Position numbers and translations under genes: made by a program. From RH-AL1 sp964247745 (GTDB lineage: Bacteria; Pseudomonadota; Alphaproteobacteria; Rhizobiales; Beijerinckiaceae), in NCBI GenBank assembly GCA_964247745.1, contig CAXTVT010000007.1, forward strand, positions 8,484 to 72,483: DNA of 64,000 nt. The letters run 5' to 3'. The notes below the pieces were generated by a model. It searched no databases and was not told where the DNA came from. It saw only the letters and a program-made list of their open reading frames with translations. Shown one piece after another: positions 9,908-18,573 of the stretch; the stretch's first letter is position 1; every line of letters starts with the position of its first letter.

Positions 9908-11734
9908 CTAGCCCGCGATCCGCGCGGCCCGGCCGTCGCCCGACGCGGGCCGGCCGAGATCCTCCTCGAGGAAGGACAGCACCTCGTCGCCCTGGATGCC
10001 CTTGGCGATGAAGGCCCGGCCGATGCCCTTGGCCAGAATGAAGGTCAGGGCGCCGCGCTCGACTTTCTTGTCCTGGCGCATGGCGTCGAGCACGGCGAAG
10101 GGCTCGGCGTCGAAGCCGGGGATCGCGTCGGCGCGGACCGGCAGCCCGGCGGCGGCGAGGTGAGCCTCCACCCGCGCCACCGCTTCGCTGGAGCAATGAC
10201 CGAGCTGGTGCGAGAAGCGGAAGGCCTGCGCCATGCCGATCGCCACGCCTTCGCCGTGCACCAGCCGGGTGCCGTCGTAACCCGTGAGGCGCTCGAGCGC
10301 GTGGCCGAAGGTGTGGCCGAGGTTGAGCAGCGCGCGGTCGCCGGTCTCGCGCTCGTCGCGGATGACGATGGCGGCCTTGGCGGCGCAGCACCGGGCGACC
10401 GCCTCCGCGCGCTCCGGACCGCCGGCGAAGATCGCGGCGCGATGCGTCTCGAGCCAGTCGAAGAAAGGCAGGTCGCCGAGCAGGCCGTATTTGACCATTT
10501 CGGCGTAGCCGGCGGCGAATTCGCGCGGGGGCAGGGTGGCGAGCACCTCGGTGTCCGCCAGCACCAACGCCGGCTGGTGGAACGCGCCGACGAGGTTCTT
10601 GCCGTGCGGCGAGTTGATGCCGGTCTTGCCGCCCACCGAGGAATCGACCTGGGCCAGCAGCGAGGTCGGGATCTGCACGAGCCGCATGCCGCGTCGAACG
10701 CTGGCGGCGACATAGCCGGCGAGGTCGCCGACGACGCCGCCGCCGAACGCCAGGATCGTGTCGCCCCGCTCCAGCCGCGCCGCGAGTACGCCGTCGCAGA
10801 CCCGCGCGAACGTATCGAAGGATTTCGAGCCCTCTCCCGGCGCGACGACGATCGCGGTGTGGCGGATGCCGGCACGATCGAGGCTCGCCTCGAGGCCGGC
10901 CAGATGGTGGCGGGCGACGTTGTCGTCGGTGACGATCGCGCAGGCCGATCCGGGTGCCAGCTTGCCGAGACTGGCGCCAACTTCGTCGAGAAGTCCGGTG
11001 CCGATCGCGATCTCGTAGGCTCGACCCGGCAGGTCGACGGCGACATGCCTGGCCGCCTGCATGGACGGAAGCGTCGGAGTGGGCGACGGCGGCGGCGTGA
11101 TCTCGGGAACGGCGTCGGAGAAGCGCAGGTGGAATTCGAGCGCGCCGATCGCATCGTCGACGACGGCGTCGTGCGGGCCGTCGCGCGAGATCACCGTCAC
11201 GTCGGCGCGTCCGTAGACGGGATAACGCCGCTCCATCAGGTCGCGCAGCGTGCCTTCCGGGTCGTCGGTCTTGAGAAGCGGACGGTGCGAGCGGCGGCGC
11301 ACGCGGCGCCACAGCACCTCGAGGTCGGCCTTGAGCCAGATCGAGATCGCCGACGCGACGATGCCGGCCCGCGTCTGGTCGTTGAGATAGGCGCCGCCGC
11401 CAGTGGCGATCACCCGCGGCCCTTCCGCCAGCAGCCGGGTCATGACCCGGCGCTCGCCGTCGCGGAAATAGGCCTCGCCGTGCTTGGCGAAGATGTCGGA
11501 GACCGACATGCCGGCCGCCCACTCGATCTCGGTATCGGCGTCGACGAACTCGAGCCCGAGACGGCGCGCCAGGCAGCGCCCCGTCGAGGTCTTGCCGCAG
11601 CCCATCAGGCCGATGAGGACGATCGAGCGCTTGCCCAGAGCCTGCACGAGCGCCGCGGTACGCCGATCGCCACGCCAGGGTGCCGGCGCGGCGGCACGCT
11701 CATCCAGCAAAGGCACGCTTCCGGTCATAGGCAC
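9908..11734 (-). CDS. aroKB: Bifunctional shikimate kinase / 3-dehydroquinate synthase (AroK-AroB fusion)
   Basis: A 608-residue fusion of two shikimate-pathway enzymes. Residues about 33-195 are shikimate kinase, with Walker A GLMGCGKTS (42-50), the substrate pair in FVDADTEIEW, and the later GGGAYLND. Residues about 215-600 are 3-dehydroquinate synthase, with FGGGVVGDLAGYVAASVRRG, QIPTSLLAQVDSSVGGKTGIN and the metal-binding LGHTFGHALE. A proline-rich linker (TPPPSPTPTLPS, near 198-209) joins them with no stop and no frame change, so the fusion is real in this sequence. The two enzymes catalyse non-consecutive steps. Many related bacteria keep aroK and aroB as adjacent separate genes. Confidence 0.95.
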   Translation of the reverse strand: MPMTGSVPLLDERAAAPAPWRGDRRTAALVQALGKRSIVLIGLMGCGKTSTGRCLARRLGLEFVDADTEIEWAAGMSVSDIFAKHGEAYFRDGERRVMTRLLAEGPRVIATGGGAYLNDQTRAGIVASAISIWLKADLEVLWRRVRRRSHRPLLKTDDPEGTLRDLMERRYPVYGRADVTVISRDGPHDAVVDDAIGALEFHLRFSDAVPEITPPPSPTPTLPSMQAARHVAVDLPGRAYEIAIGTGLLDEVGASLGKLAPGSACAIVTDDNVARHHLAGLEASLDRAGIRHTAIVVAPGEGSKSFDTFARVCDGVLAARLERGDTILAFGGGVVGDLAGYVAASVRRGMRLVQIPTSLLAQVDSSVGGKTGINSPHGKNLVGAFHQPALVLADTEVLATLPPREFAAGYAEMVKYGLLGDLPFFDWLETHRAAIFAGGPERAEAVARCCAAKAAIVIRDERETGDRALLNLGHTFGHALERLTGYDGTRLVHGEGVAIGMAQAFRFSHQLGHCSSEAVARVEAHLAAAGLPVRADAIPGFDAEPFAVLDAMRQDKKVERGALTFILAKGIGRAFIAKGIQGDEVLSFLEEDLGRPASGDGRAARIAG

Positions 11735-11825
11735 CGGAATAGCACGCCGCGCGGCGTTTGGAACGGCTGTTTCGACGCTTTGCCGCCGCGGGAGGCCGCG
11801 GCGGCGGGTTCGTCGATCGTAAGCG

Positions 11826-12776
11826 TCAGTAGCGCGCGATCACCGGCGAAGCGACGGCGCGAGCGAAGTCGAACTTGTAGCTGAGCCCGGCCCGGACCAC
11901 GTCGAGACTGGGCTTCTCGTACACGGCATAGGTGGAGGAGGTCGCGCACCCGCACGCGCTCACACCCTGAATGCTCCCCTGGGCGATGCTCTTCGAGTTG
12001 AAGTCGTAATGGAGATATTCGGCTCGCAGCAGGAGATTGTTGGTTAGAGCGAACTCCAGACCGCCGCCGTAGGCGATGCCGGTGTGGAAGTTCGACGTAT
12101 GGCTGAAAACGCCGGCCGCCGGTGCGCTGACCGAGGATTCCGTTTCGCCGTAGGCGAAGCCGCCGGTTCCAAAGACGAGGAGGCGATCGAACGCGACACC
12201 GAGGCGGCCGCGAACGGTGCCGACGTATTTGATGTCGGTCTGGGCGCCGACGTAGAGCGGGCTGCCGGTCAGGTCGCCGGAGGCGAAGCCGCCGAGCGTT
12301 CCGTTGGAGGCGACGCCGGAGCCGTCGAAGTCGGCTTCGACACCGATCACGGGGACGGCGCGAAGCCCTCCGAAACCGCCAAAGCCGCCTGCGCCGATCG
12401 CGTAGTTGTAACCGGCCTGGACCCCCCCGAGCACCCCGCCGGAGCGCTGATGCTCGGACTGGCTGTTGGCGCTAGCCGGGATCGCGGCAGTGGAGTAGAC
12501 GCAGTTACCGTCGTTAGGATTGTACCCCCCTCCATTGCATGGAGCGGCCTCGTAGCTGCTGGCGGCGACGCTCGACGACGAATAGTCCGAGCGATAGTTC
12601 GCGTCGGCGGTGCCGACGCCGACGTTCACGCCGGCATAACCGCCGGTCCAGCTGAAGCCGGCGACCGGCAGAGGCAGCGGCGGGGGCGCCTCTATGATCG
12701 GGCCGCGAAGGTCCGCGGCGAAGGCGCTGCCGGACATTCCGGCCAGCGCGATGGTCAACACCAATCGCTTCTTCAT
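11826..12776 (-). CDS. Outer membrane beta-barrel protein (Omp25/31-like)
   Basis: A 316-residue outer-membrane protein. A signal peptide is clear (MKKRLVLTIALAGMSGSAFA, residues 1-20), followed by a short proline-rich stretch (EAPPPLPLP). The remainder has alternating small and aromatic residues typical of an eight-stranded barrel: WTGGYAGVNVG at the start, GGGLEFALTNNLLLRAEYLHYDF, and a C-terminal RAGLSYKF segment. The C-terminal aromatic residue is Tyr. The layout matches the Omp25/Omp31 surface-protein family of Hyphomicrobiales. The start at 12776 gives the signal peptide; an upstream ATG at 12833 adds an unlikely 19-residue leader. Confidence 0.88.
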   Translation of the reverse strand: MKKRLVLTIALAGMSGSAFAADLRGPIIEAPPPLPLPVAGFSWTGGYAGVNVGVGTADANYRSDYSSSSVAASSYEAAPCNGGGYNPNDGNCVYSTAAIPASANSQSEHQRSGGVLGGVQAGYNYAIGAGGFGGFGGLRAVPVIGVEADFDGSGVASNGTLGGFASGDLTGSPLYVGAQTDIKYVGTVRGRLGVAFDRLLVFGTGGFAYGETESSVSAPAAGVFSHTSNFHTGIAYGGGLEFALTNNLLLRAEYLHYDFNSKSIAQGSIQGVSACGCATSSTYAVYEKPSLDVVRAGLSYKFDFARAVASPVIARY

Positions 12777-12820
12777 GGTAAACGCTCCGTAAACTTGAAC
12801 GCCGTCGTTCCGGGTCTCGC

Positions 12821-12843
12821 TTAAGGTGAGCATTTAACCTTAA
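12821..12843. promoter_or_regulatory. TTAAGGT / ACCTTAA inverted repeat between omp and proA
   Basis: A perfect 7-bp inverted repeat with a 9-bp centre, in an AT-rich patch between the divergent outer-membrane gene and proA. It lies about 45 bp upstream of the barrel protein's ATG. It also holds three TTAA tetramers, but not at the 7-bp spacing expected of a CtrA site. It may be an operator or promoter element; no binding protein can be named. Confidence 0.35.
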
Positions 12844-12951
12844 TATTCCGTGTCACGTGGGCGTGACTGTCTAGAGCATCGCGTCCGCAAATGGTTTCAA
12901 GATGGTGCAACGGGGTTGCGGCAGGGCGAGCCGGACGCCATAAGCGCAGCC

Positions 12952-14250
12952 ATGGAACAGCTGAAGCTCGCCGAAGCCGAGGGCATGGCGTTCGAGGCCG
13001 ACATCGACGCCGTCATGGCGTCTCTAGGACGCGACGCCCGTGCGGCCGCCCGCGCGCTGGCCGCCTCCGGCGACGCCGATCGTTCCGCGGCGCTCCGCCA
13101 CGCGGCGGCGAGCGTGCGTGCCCGCACCGGCGAAATCCTCGCCGCCAACCGCCGCGACCTCGCCGAGGCGGCGGTGCGGCGCGCGGCCCCGGCGTTCGTC
13201 GACCGTCTCGCGCTCGATTCCGCACGCATCGAAGGCATCGCCACCGGCCTGGAGGCGATCGCGGCGCTGCCCGATCCGGTCGATCGCGTCCTGGCTCGCT
13301 TCGAGCGGCCCAACGGCCTCGTCATCGAGCGCGTCGCCGTACCGCTCGGCGTCATCGGCATCGTCTTCGAGAGTCGGCCCGCCGTCACGGCCGATGCCGG
13401 CGCGCTCTGCCTCAAGGCCGGCAACGCCGCCATCCTGCGCGGCGGCTCGGAGAGCTTCCATTCGGCGAGCCTGATCCACGCCTGCCTCGTGGACGGCCTG
13501 CGCGCGGCCGGGCTGCCGGGGGCCGCAATCACGCTGGTGCCGGTGCGCGACCGCGCCGCCGTGGGCGCGATGTTGCGCGGCCTCGAGGGCAATCTCGACG
13601 TCATCGTGCCGCGCGGCGGCCCGAGCCTCGTCGCCCGCGTGCAGGCCGAGGCGCGCGTGCCGGTGTTCGCCCATCTCGAGGGCAACAACCACGTCTACGT
13701 CCATGCCTCCGCCGATCGCGCCAAGGCGCTCGCGATCGTGCGCAACGCCAAGCTGCGCCGCACCAGCGTCTGCGGCGCGGCCGAGACCCTGCTGGTCGAC
13801 CGCGGGTCCCCGCTGCACCGCGATCTCGTGCTCGACATGCTCGATGCAGGCTGCGAGATCCGCGGCGACGTGGCGAGCGGTGCTCTGGATCCCCGGGTCG
13901 TGCCGGCGACCGACGCCGATTGGCGCACCGAGTATCTCGATGCGATCCTCGCCGTGAAGGTGGTCGATGGTCTCGAGGCGGCCATCGCGCATGTCGAGCG
14001 CTACGGTTCCCGCCATACCGACTGCATCGTCGCGGAAGACGCGGCCGCCGCGGCGCGCTTCCTGCGCGAGGTGGATTCCGCGATCGTGCTGCACAATGCC
14101 TCGACGCAATTCGCCGACGGCGGCGAATTCGGTTTCGGTGGGGAGATCGGCATCGCCACCGGGCGGCTCCACGCGCGCGGACCGGTCGGCGTCGATCAGC
14201 TCACCACCTTCAAGTACAAGGTGCATGGCACGGGGCAGGTCAGGCCGTGA
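12952..14250 (+). CDS. proA: Glutamate-5-semialdehyde dehydrogenase (gamma-glutamyl phosphate reductase)
   Basis: Catalyses the NADPH-dependent reduction of gamma-glutamyl phosphate in proline synthesis. The aldehyde-dehydrogenase fold is clear, with IGIVFESRPAVTADAGALCLKAGNAAILRGG, the catalytic cysteine in RRTSVCGAAETLLVD, and the C-terminal EFGFGGEIGIATGRLHARGP. From the ATG at 12952 it is 432 residues, close to the family norm. An ATG at 12985 with a weak GAGGG site is the other credible start; the open frame reaches back to 12850, but that part is not conserved in style. It is followed by nadD across a 43-bp gap containing a strong hairpin. Confidence 0.95.
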   Translation: MEQLKLAEAEGMAFEADIDAVMASLGRDARAAARALAASGDADRSAALRHAAASVRARTGEILAANRRDLAEAAVRRAAPAFVDRLALDSARIEGIATGLEAIAALPDPVDRVLARFERPNGLVIERVAVPLGVIGIVFESRPAVTADAGALCLKAGNAAILRGGSESFHSASLIHACLVDGLRAAGLPGAAITLVPVRDRAAVGAMLRGLEGNLDVIVPRGGPSLVARVQAEARVPVFAHLEGNNHVYVHASADRAKALAIVRNAKLRRTSVCGAAETLLVDRGSPLHRDLVLDMLDAGCEIRGDVASGALDPRVVPATDADWRTEYLDAILAVKVVDGLEAAIAHVERYGSRHTDCIVAEDAAAAARFLREVDSAIVLHNASTQFADGGEFGFGGEIGIATGRLHARGPVGVDQLTTFKYKVHGTGQVRP

Positions 14251-14258
14251 TGCGACCC

Positions 14259-14288
14259 GATCCTCCCCGCTTCGCGGAGGGGAGGATC
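14259..14288 (+). promoter_or_regulatory. Hairpin covering the nadD ribosome-binding site
   Basis: GATCCTCCCC (14259-14268) and GGGGAGGATC (14279-14288) are perfect inverted repeats around a 10-base loop. The right arm contains GGAGG (14281-14285), the only good Shine-Dalgarno for the nadD GTG at 14294. When folded the mRNA would hide this site. A shorter alternative fold (CCGC/GCGG) would free part of it. This suggests coupling to proA translation or a simple RNA switch; it is an inference from sequence only. Confidence 0.5.
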
Positions 14289-14293
14289 CGCTC

Positions 14294-14908
14294 GTGATCT
14301 CGGCCTCGTTCGCCGGCCTTCCGCCGCACGGACGGGGTCAGCGCATCGGCGTCTTCGGCGGCTCGTTCAACCCGCCCCACGACGGCCATCGCGCCGCCAG
14401 CCTGCTGGCGCTGCGTCGGCTCGAGCTCGATCGGATCTGGTGGCTGGTTTCGCCCGGCAACCCGCTCAAGGACACGCGCGATCTGCCCGCTCAAGCCGAG
14501 CGCATGGTCGCCGCGGCGCGTGTGGCGGCGCATCCGCGCATCGCCGTGTCCGGCTTCGAGCGCCAGCTCGGCTCGCCCTACACCTGCGATCTCGTCGCCG
14601 CGCTGGTGGCACGCTGCCCTTCGGTGCACTTCGTCTGGCTGATGGGCGCCGACAGCTTCGCCGACCTTCACCTCTGGAAGAACTGGCGGACCATCGCCGC
14701 GACGGTGGCGATGGGCGTGATCGATCGGCCCGGCTCGACGCTGCGTGCCGCCCAGACCCGCGCCGCCGCGGCGCTCGCCGGCTGCCGGCTTCCCGAGCGC
14801 GAGTCCGCCTGCCTGGCCATGGCGGTTCCGCCGGCTTACGTCTTCCTTCACGGCAGGCGCTCGCCGCTCTCCTCTACCGCGATCCGCCGATCGTCCGCCG
14901 CCGCTTGA
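14294..14908 (+). CDS. nadD: Nicotinate-nucleotide adenylyltransferase
   Basis: A 204-residue enzyme that joins nicotinate mononucleotide and ATP to form deamido-NAD. The nucleotidyltransferase motif GVFGGSFNPPHDGH lies near residues 17-30, WLMGADSFADLHLWK is in the middle, and the C-terminal signature is SPLSSTAIRRS. There is no usable ATG. GTG at 14294 has GGAGG eight bases upstream and gives the expected length. It is downstream of proA, as in many alphaproteobacteria, but the usual rsfS-like partner does not follow; a convergent DUF1254 gene ends 24 bp beyond the stop. Confidence 0.93.
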   Translation: MISASFAGLPPHGRGQRIGVFGGSFNPPHDGHRAASLLALRRLELDRIWWLVSPGNPLKDTRDLPAQAERMVAAARVAAHPRIAVSGFERQLGSPYTCDLVAALVARCPSVHFVWLMGADSFADLHLWKNWRTIAATVAMGVIDRPGSTLRAAQTRAAAALAGCRLPERESACLAMAVPPAYVFLHGRRSPLSSTAIRRSSAAA

Positions 14909-14931
14909 GAGACGGCGGCCACGAAAAACCG

Positions 14932-15528
14932 TCACGACGGCGGCGCGAGCGGCTCCGGCTTGCACTCGATCGCCTTGATCCGCGCCTCCGCGTCGGCGCG
15001 ATCGCCCGGACGGGCGATCAGCGCGGTGGCGACGATCAATCCGGCCGTGGCCGGCGCCTTCAGTCGCAGCTCCTCGGGCAAGCCGGCGTCCTCGTCGTCG
15101 CCGTCGACGACGGTCCCGAGCTGCGCGGGCGTCAGCAGGTGGATGTCGATGCCGCCGCGCAGCGCGGCACGATCGGTCATCGAGTAGAAGACGCGGCCCT
15201 CGCGGGTCCGGAACGACAGCGTCAGCAGGCGCCCCGGTTCGACCTTGGTCCGGACCCTGAAGGGCGCCTTGGCGAGGTCGAAGAAGCAGAGCCCCTGAAC
15301 GGCCGCGGGGTCGCGGAACGGGATCAGCGTGTCGCCGGGGCGCGCCGGGGCCAGCAGCGCCAACCCGACATGCCCCGCGCCGCGCGCGGCGAGCAGGTCG
15401 TAGGCGTCGCGCGTCGCGACATCCGGCAGCAGCAGGATCGCGACGAGGTGGGTCAAACCGGCGACGAGGCCGACGACCGCGATCCCGATCGCGATGGGCA
15501 ACACCGACGGCAGACGGATCAAGAGCAC
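14932..15528 (-). CDS. DUF1254 domain-containing membrane protein
   Basis: A 198-residue protein with one N-terminal membrane helix (PIAIGIAVVGLVAGLTHLVAI, about 11-31) and a soluble DUF1254 domain (LIPFRDPAAVQGLCFFDLAK, then GRVFYSMTDRAALRGGIDIH). Members of this short membrane type are found beside DUF1214 genes and are presumed to act together; the function is unknown. The start is a non-ATG codon: GTG at 15528, or TTG at 15522 which would give a TTGA overlap with the upstream stop. The C-terminus is proline-rich and ordinary. Confidence 0.8.
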   Translation of the reverse strand: MLLIRLPSVLPIAIGIAVVGLVAGLTHLVAILLLPDVATRDAYDLLAARGAGHVGLALLAPARPGDTLIPFRDPAAVQGLCFFDLAKAPFRVRTKVEPGRLLTLSFRTREGRVFYSMTDRAALRGGIDIHLLTPAQLGTVVDGDDEDAGLPEELRLKAPATAGLIVATALIARPGDRADAEARIKAIECKPEPLAPPS

Positions 15529-16097
15529 GCACCGCGCTCGATCGTCGGCATGCGCAGCGCCTCCAGATCGGTGCCCCCGGCGGTGAGGCTGGTGTCGTAG
15601 AGCCGAAGCATCAGCACGAAACGCCGTACCGCGCCGCTCGGAAGCCAGTTGCCGGCACGGGCCCGCGGCGAGATCACGATCTCCGTCGGTGCCTTGTCGA
15701 AACGCAGCACCTCGGCCGAGGTGAAGCCGTAGCGCTTGGCGGGATCGTCCACGGGAAAGCCGGCGGGATCGAGCAGGCTCAGCGTCCAGTAGCGCGCAGG
15801 CGGCATCGGCCCCGCCAAAGTATAGTCGCAGGAGCCATCGAGCGCGCCGCCGCGATCGTCGCTCCGGGCGACGAAGCTGAGACCTTCCGACTCGCCGAGC
15901 GGCAGCAGCCCGGCGCGGGCGTTCGCGGCAAGCGCGTAGGGATCGATCTGGGCGCTGCCGTCGCGCGGCGTCGTCCGCCATGCGCCGGCCACGACGCCGC
16001 GGGTATCGAGATCGAGGCTCCTGATGGTGACGAGCAGGCCGAGCACCACGCCGGCCAGCACGGCGACGACGATCTTGAGCAGCGTCGATAGCTTCAT
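15519..16097 (-). CDS. DUF1214 domain-containing protein
   Basis: A 192-residue protein with an N-terminal membrane or signal helix (LLKIVVAVLAGVVLGLLVTI, about 6-25) and a DUF1214 domain. Family stretches seen are SCDYTLAGPMPPARYWTLSL, FTSAEVLRFDKAPTEIVISP and NWLPSGAVRRFVLMLRLYD. It overlaps the DUF1254 gene by a few bases, so the two are one operon. In other bacteria the domains occur fused or paired, sometimes in envelope or stress contexts; no catalytic residues are recognised. It begins 34 bp after the stop of the penicillin-binding-protein gene on the same strand. Confidence 0.85.
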   Translation of the reverse strand: MKLSTLLKIVVAVLAGVVLGLLVTIRSLDLDTRGVVAGAWRTTPRDGSAQIDPYALAANARAGLLPLGESEGLSFVARSDDRGGALDGSCDYTLAGPMPPARYWTLSLLDPAGFPVDDPAKRYGFTSAEVLRFDKAPTEIVISPRARAGNWLPSGAVRRFVLMLRLYDTSLTAGGTDLEALRMPTIERGACS

Positions 16098-16131
16098 GCG
16101 CCTGCCGCGCGACGGCTTGGTGTCGAGCGGT

Positions 16132-18477
16132 TCACCGGAGGTCGGTGACTTCGGCCGGTGCCCGCGAGAGCTCGACGATGCCGCGGCCGGCGCCGGGCCC
16201 CGTCATGCTCTCGGTCTTCGGCGGCCGACCCATCTCGGCCACGGTGGCGGCGTTCGCGATCGAGGCGAGTACGTCGGCGGAGGCCTTGGTCAGCGTCGCC
16301 GGGCGCCGCGGCGTGCCGTTCGCGCCGTCGCTGCCGGCGGCGGCGTTCGCCGCGATCTTGGCGGAAGGCGCGGGCAGGCCGGGCACCGGCTTGGGCTCGA
16401 CGTTCTGATGGGCGAATTCCATGATGTCGTGCCAGGTGCGTGCCGGCAGCTTGCCGCCGGTCACCTCGTTCATCGACTGATAGTCGTCGTTGCCGTACCA
16501 GACCGCGCCGACGTAATTGCCGGTGAAGCCGACGAACCAGGCATCGTGGAAGCCGTTCGTGGTGCCGGTCTTTCCCGCCACGGGGAAGCCGGGCAGGTCG
16601 GCGGCGCGGCCCGTGCCGCCGGTCACGACCTGCCGCAGCATCGTGTTCATCATCGAGATCGCATTGGGATCGATGATCTGCTCGGGCCTGTGACCGTCGC
16701 GGTCGTGCTCGTAGAGCAGGTCGCCGCGCCGGCTGGTGACGGTCGTCGCGGCATAGGCCGGCACGTGCTTGCCGCCGCTGGGAAAGGTCGTGTAGGCGCT
16801 GGCCTGCTCGATGACCTTCACGGCGTCCGCGCCCAGCGGCAGCGAGACCGTGTCGGGCAGCGGCGTGGTCAGCCCCATGCGCCGTGCCGTGGCGATGATC
16901 TTGGCACGGCCGTCCTTGGCCTTGTTCCATTGCGTCGTGCCGTCGCCGATCTCGATCGAGAGCCGCACCGCCGCGGTGTTCAGCGACATGGCGAGGGCCG
17001 ACGACAGCGTGATCTTGCCGGCGGTCTCGTCGTCGTAATTGTGCGGGCACCAGTTGCCGAGGCAGAGCGAAGCGCCGGAGATCGTCGAACTCGGCTTGAA
17101 CTTGCCGCTCATCAGCGCCGTCAGGTAGACGTAGGGCTTGAACGAGGACCCTGGCTGGCGCAGCGCCTCGGTGGCGCGGTTGAACTGGCTCACGCCATAG
17201 TCGCGACCGCCGACGATGGCGCGCACCACGCCGTTGGGATCGAGGATCACGGCCGCGGCCTGCCCGACGTTGAGGCTCTGCCCGTACTGGCGCAGGTAGT
17301 TCTCGATCGTGTCTTCGACGTGCTGCTGCAGCGCCGGATCGAGCCCCGTGCGCACCGTGAGCACGGTCTCGTCGCCGAACTTGCCGGCGGCGGCGAGGTC
17401 GCGGATCTCGTTGTAGGCCCAGTCGAGATACCAGTCCGGCGAGGTCTCCTGCTGGCGGTCGACTGGCGTCGCGGGGTTGCGCTGCGCTGCGTAGATCTGC
17501 CCGGCGGTGAGATAGCCGGCCTCCACCATGTTGTTCAGCACGTCGTTGGCGCGGGCGCGTGCCGCCGGCAGGTTGATGTGGGGAGCGTATTTGGTCGGCG
17601 CCTTGAACAGCCCGGCGATCATCGCCGCTTCGGGCAGGGTCAGGTCGCGCACCGACTTGCCGAAGTAGAATTCGGAGGCCGCCTGGACGCCGAAGGTGCC
17701 GCCGCCGAGATAGGCGCGATCGAGGTAGAGGCTCAAGATCTCGCGCTTGGAGAGATGCGCCTCGAGCCAGAGCGCGAGGAAGGCCTCGTTGACCTTGCGC
17801 GGCAGCGTTCGTTCGTTCGACAGGAACAGGTTCTTGGCGAGCTGCTGGGTCAGCGACGAACCGCCCTGACGCACGCCCTCGGAGCGCGAATTGACCAGCA
17901 GAGCGCGCATCGTGCCGATGATGTCGATGCCGTAATGATCGAAGAAGCGGCGGTCCTCCGTCGAGATGAGCGCGTGGATGAGATTGGGTGGCAGCTCGTC
18001 GAAGGGCACCGCATCGTCGTGACGGATGCCGCGGCGCCCGACCTCCTGACCATAGCGGTCGAGGAAGGTGACGGCGAGGTCCTGCTTCTTGAGCCAATCT
18101 TCGGAGGTCAGCTCGAAGGCCGGGATCGCGAGCGCGAGCAGCACGAAGCCGCCCGCGATCGACAGGGTGAAGGCCTCGCAGCCGACCTCGACCGCGATGC
18201 GCCTCACGCCGGTGACGTGGAAGCGTTCCATGAAAAGCGCGAAACGCTCGTAGGTACCGGACGCGCTATGGCCGCTTCCCCAGACGGAGGAATCGATCCA
18301 CGAGTCGATCGCGAGCATGATCCGCCGCACGCGCTCCAGCCGCGGCGAGTCCCGCAGCCGCTCGAGATCCGCGCGGCGGGCGTCGATCCATGGGCGCCGC
18401 CGGTCGAGCCAAGCGCCCGTGGCGTCGATCCAGGGCCCGATCAGCCAGCGTAGGAACCAGTGCGCGAGCTTCTTCAA
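16132..18477 (-). CDS. Class A penicillin-binding protein (PBP1A family)
   Basis: A bifunctional peptidoglycan synthase of about 781 residues with a cytoplasmic N-terminus, one membrane helix (FVLLALAIPAFEL), and a periplasmic body. The glycosyltransferase-51 domain shows EDRRFFDHYGID, GGSSLTQQLAKNLFLS and RKVNEAFLALWLE. The transpeptidase domain shows the catalytic SSFK in LRQPGSSFKPY, the SLN triad in MSLNTAAVRL, and KTGTTNGF. The low-complexity C-terminus ends at 16132. No ATG is near the N-terminus. The TTG at 18477 (LKKLAHWFLRWL) is my choice, because farther upstream the frame runs over the divergent YcgN gene. An ATG near 18318 is the alternative. Confidence 0.93.
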   Translation of the reverse strand: MKKLAHWFLRWLIGPWIDATGAWLDRRRPWIDARRADLERLRDSPRLERVRRIMLAIDSWIDSSVWGSGHSASGTYERFALFMERFHVTGVRRIAVEVGCEAFTLSIAGGFVLLALAIPAFELTSEDWLKKQDLAVTFLDRYGQEVGRRGIRHDDAVPFDELPPNLIHALISTEDRRFFDHYGIDIIGTMRALLVNSRSEGVRQGGSSLTQQLAKNLFLSNERTLPRKVNEAFLALWLEAHLSKREILSLYLDRAYLGGGTFGVQAASEFYFGKSVRDLTLPEAAMIAGLFKAPTKYAPHINLPAARARANDVLNNMVEAGYLTAGQIYAAQRNPATPVDRQQETSPDWYLDWAYNEIRDLAAAGKFGDETVLTVRTGLDPALQQHVEDTIENYLRQYGQSLNVGQAAAVILDPNGVVRAIVGGRDYGVSQFNRATEALRQPGSSFKPYVYLTALMSGKFKPSSTISGASLCLGNWCPHNYDDETAGKITLSSALAMSLNTAAVRLSIEIGDGTTQWNKAKDGRAKIIATARRMGLTTPLPDTVSLPLGADAVKVIEQASAYTTFPSGGKHVPAYAATTVTSRRGDLLYEHDRDGHRPEQIIDPNAISMMNTMLRQVVTGGTGRAADLPGFPVAGKTGTTNGFHDAWFVGFTGNYVGAVWYGNDDYQSMNEVTGGKLPARTWHDIMEFAHQNVEPKPVPGLPAPSAKIAANAAAGSDGANGTPRRPATLTKASADVLASIANAATVAEMGRPPKTESMTGPGAGRGIVELSRAPAEVTDLR

Positions 18478-18573
18478 ACGGCGCGTCTCTCGGGTGGGAC
18501 CGGTCTTGACCGGGCAGCCGGCGAAGCGCAAGCCCAATGCCCGCCCGCCCCTGAGAGCCTTCGCGCAATCCGC

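Noticed and set aside
12821..12843. A CtrA site in the omp-proA gap.
   Set aside because: The TTAA tetramers are 9 and 2 bases apart, not 7; only a generic inverted repeat is supported.
16024..18453. An 809-codon open frame on the plus strand opposite the penicillin-binding-protein gene.
   Set aside because: It is the mirror of a high-GC gene; the minus-strand frame has all PBP1A motifs, and the plus product has none.
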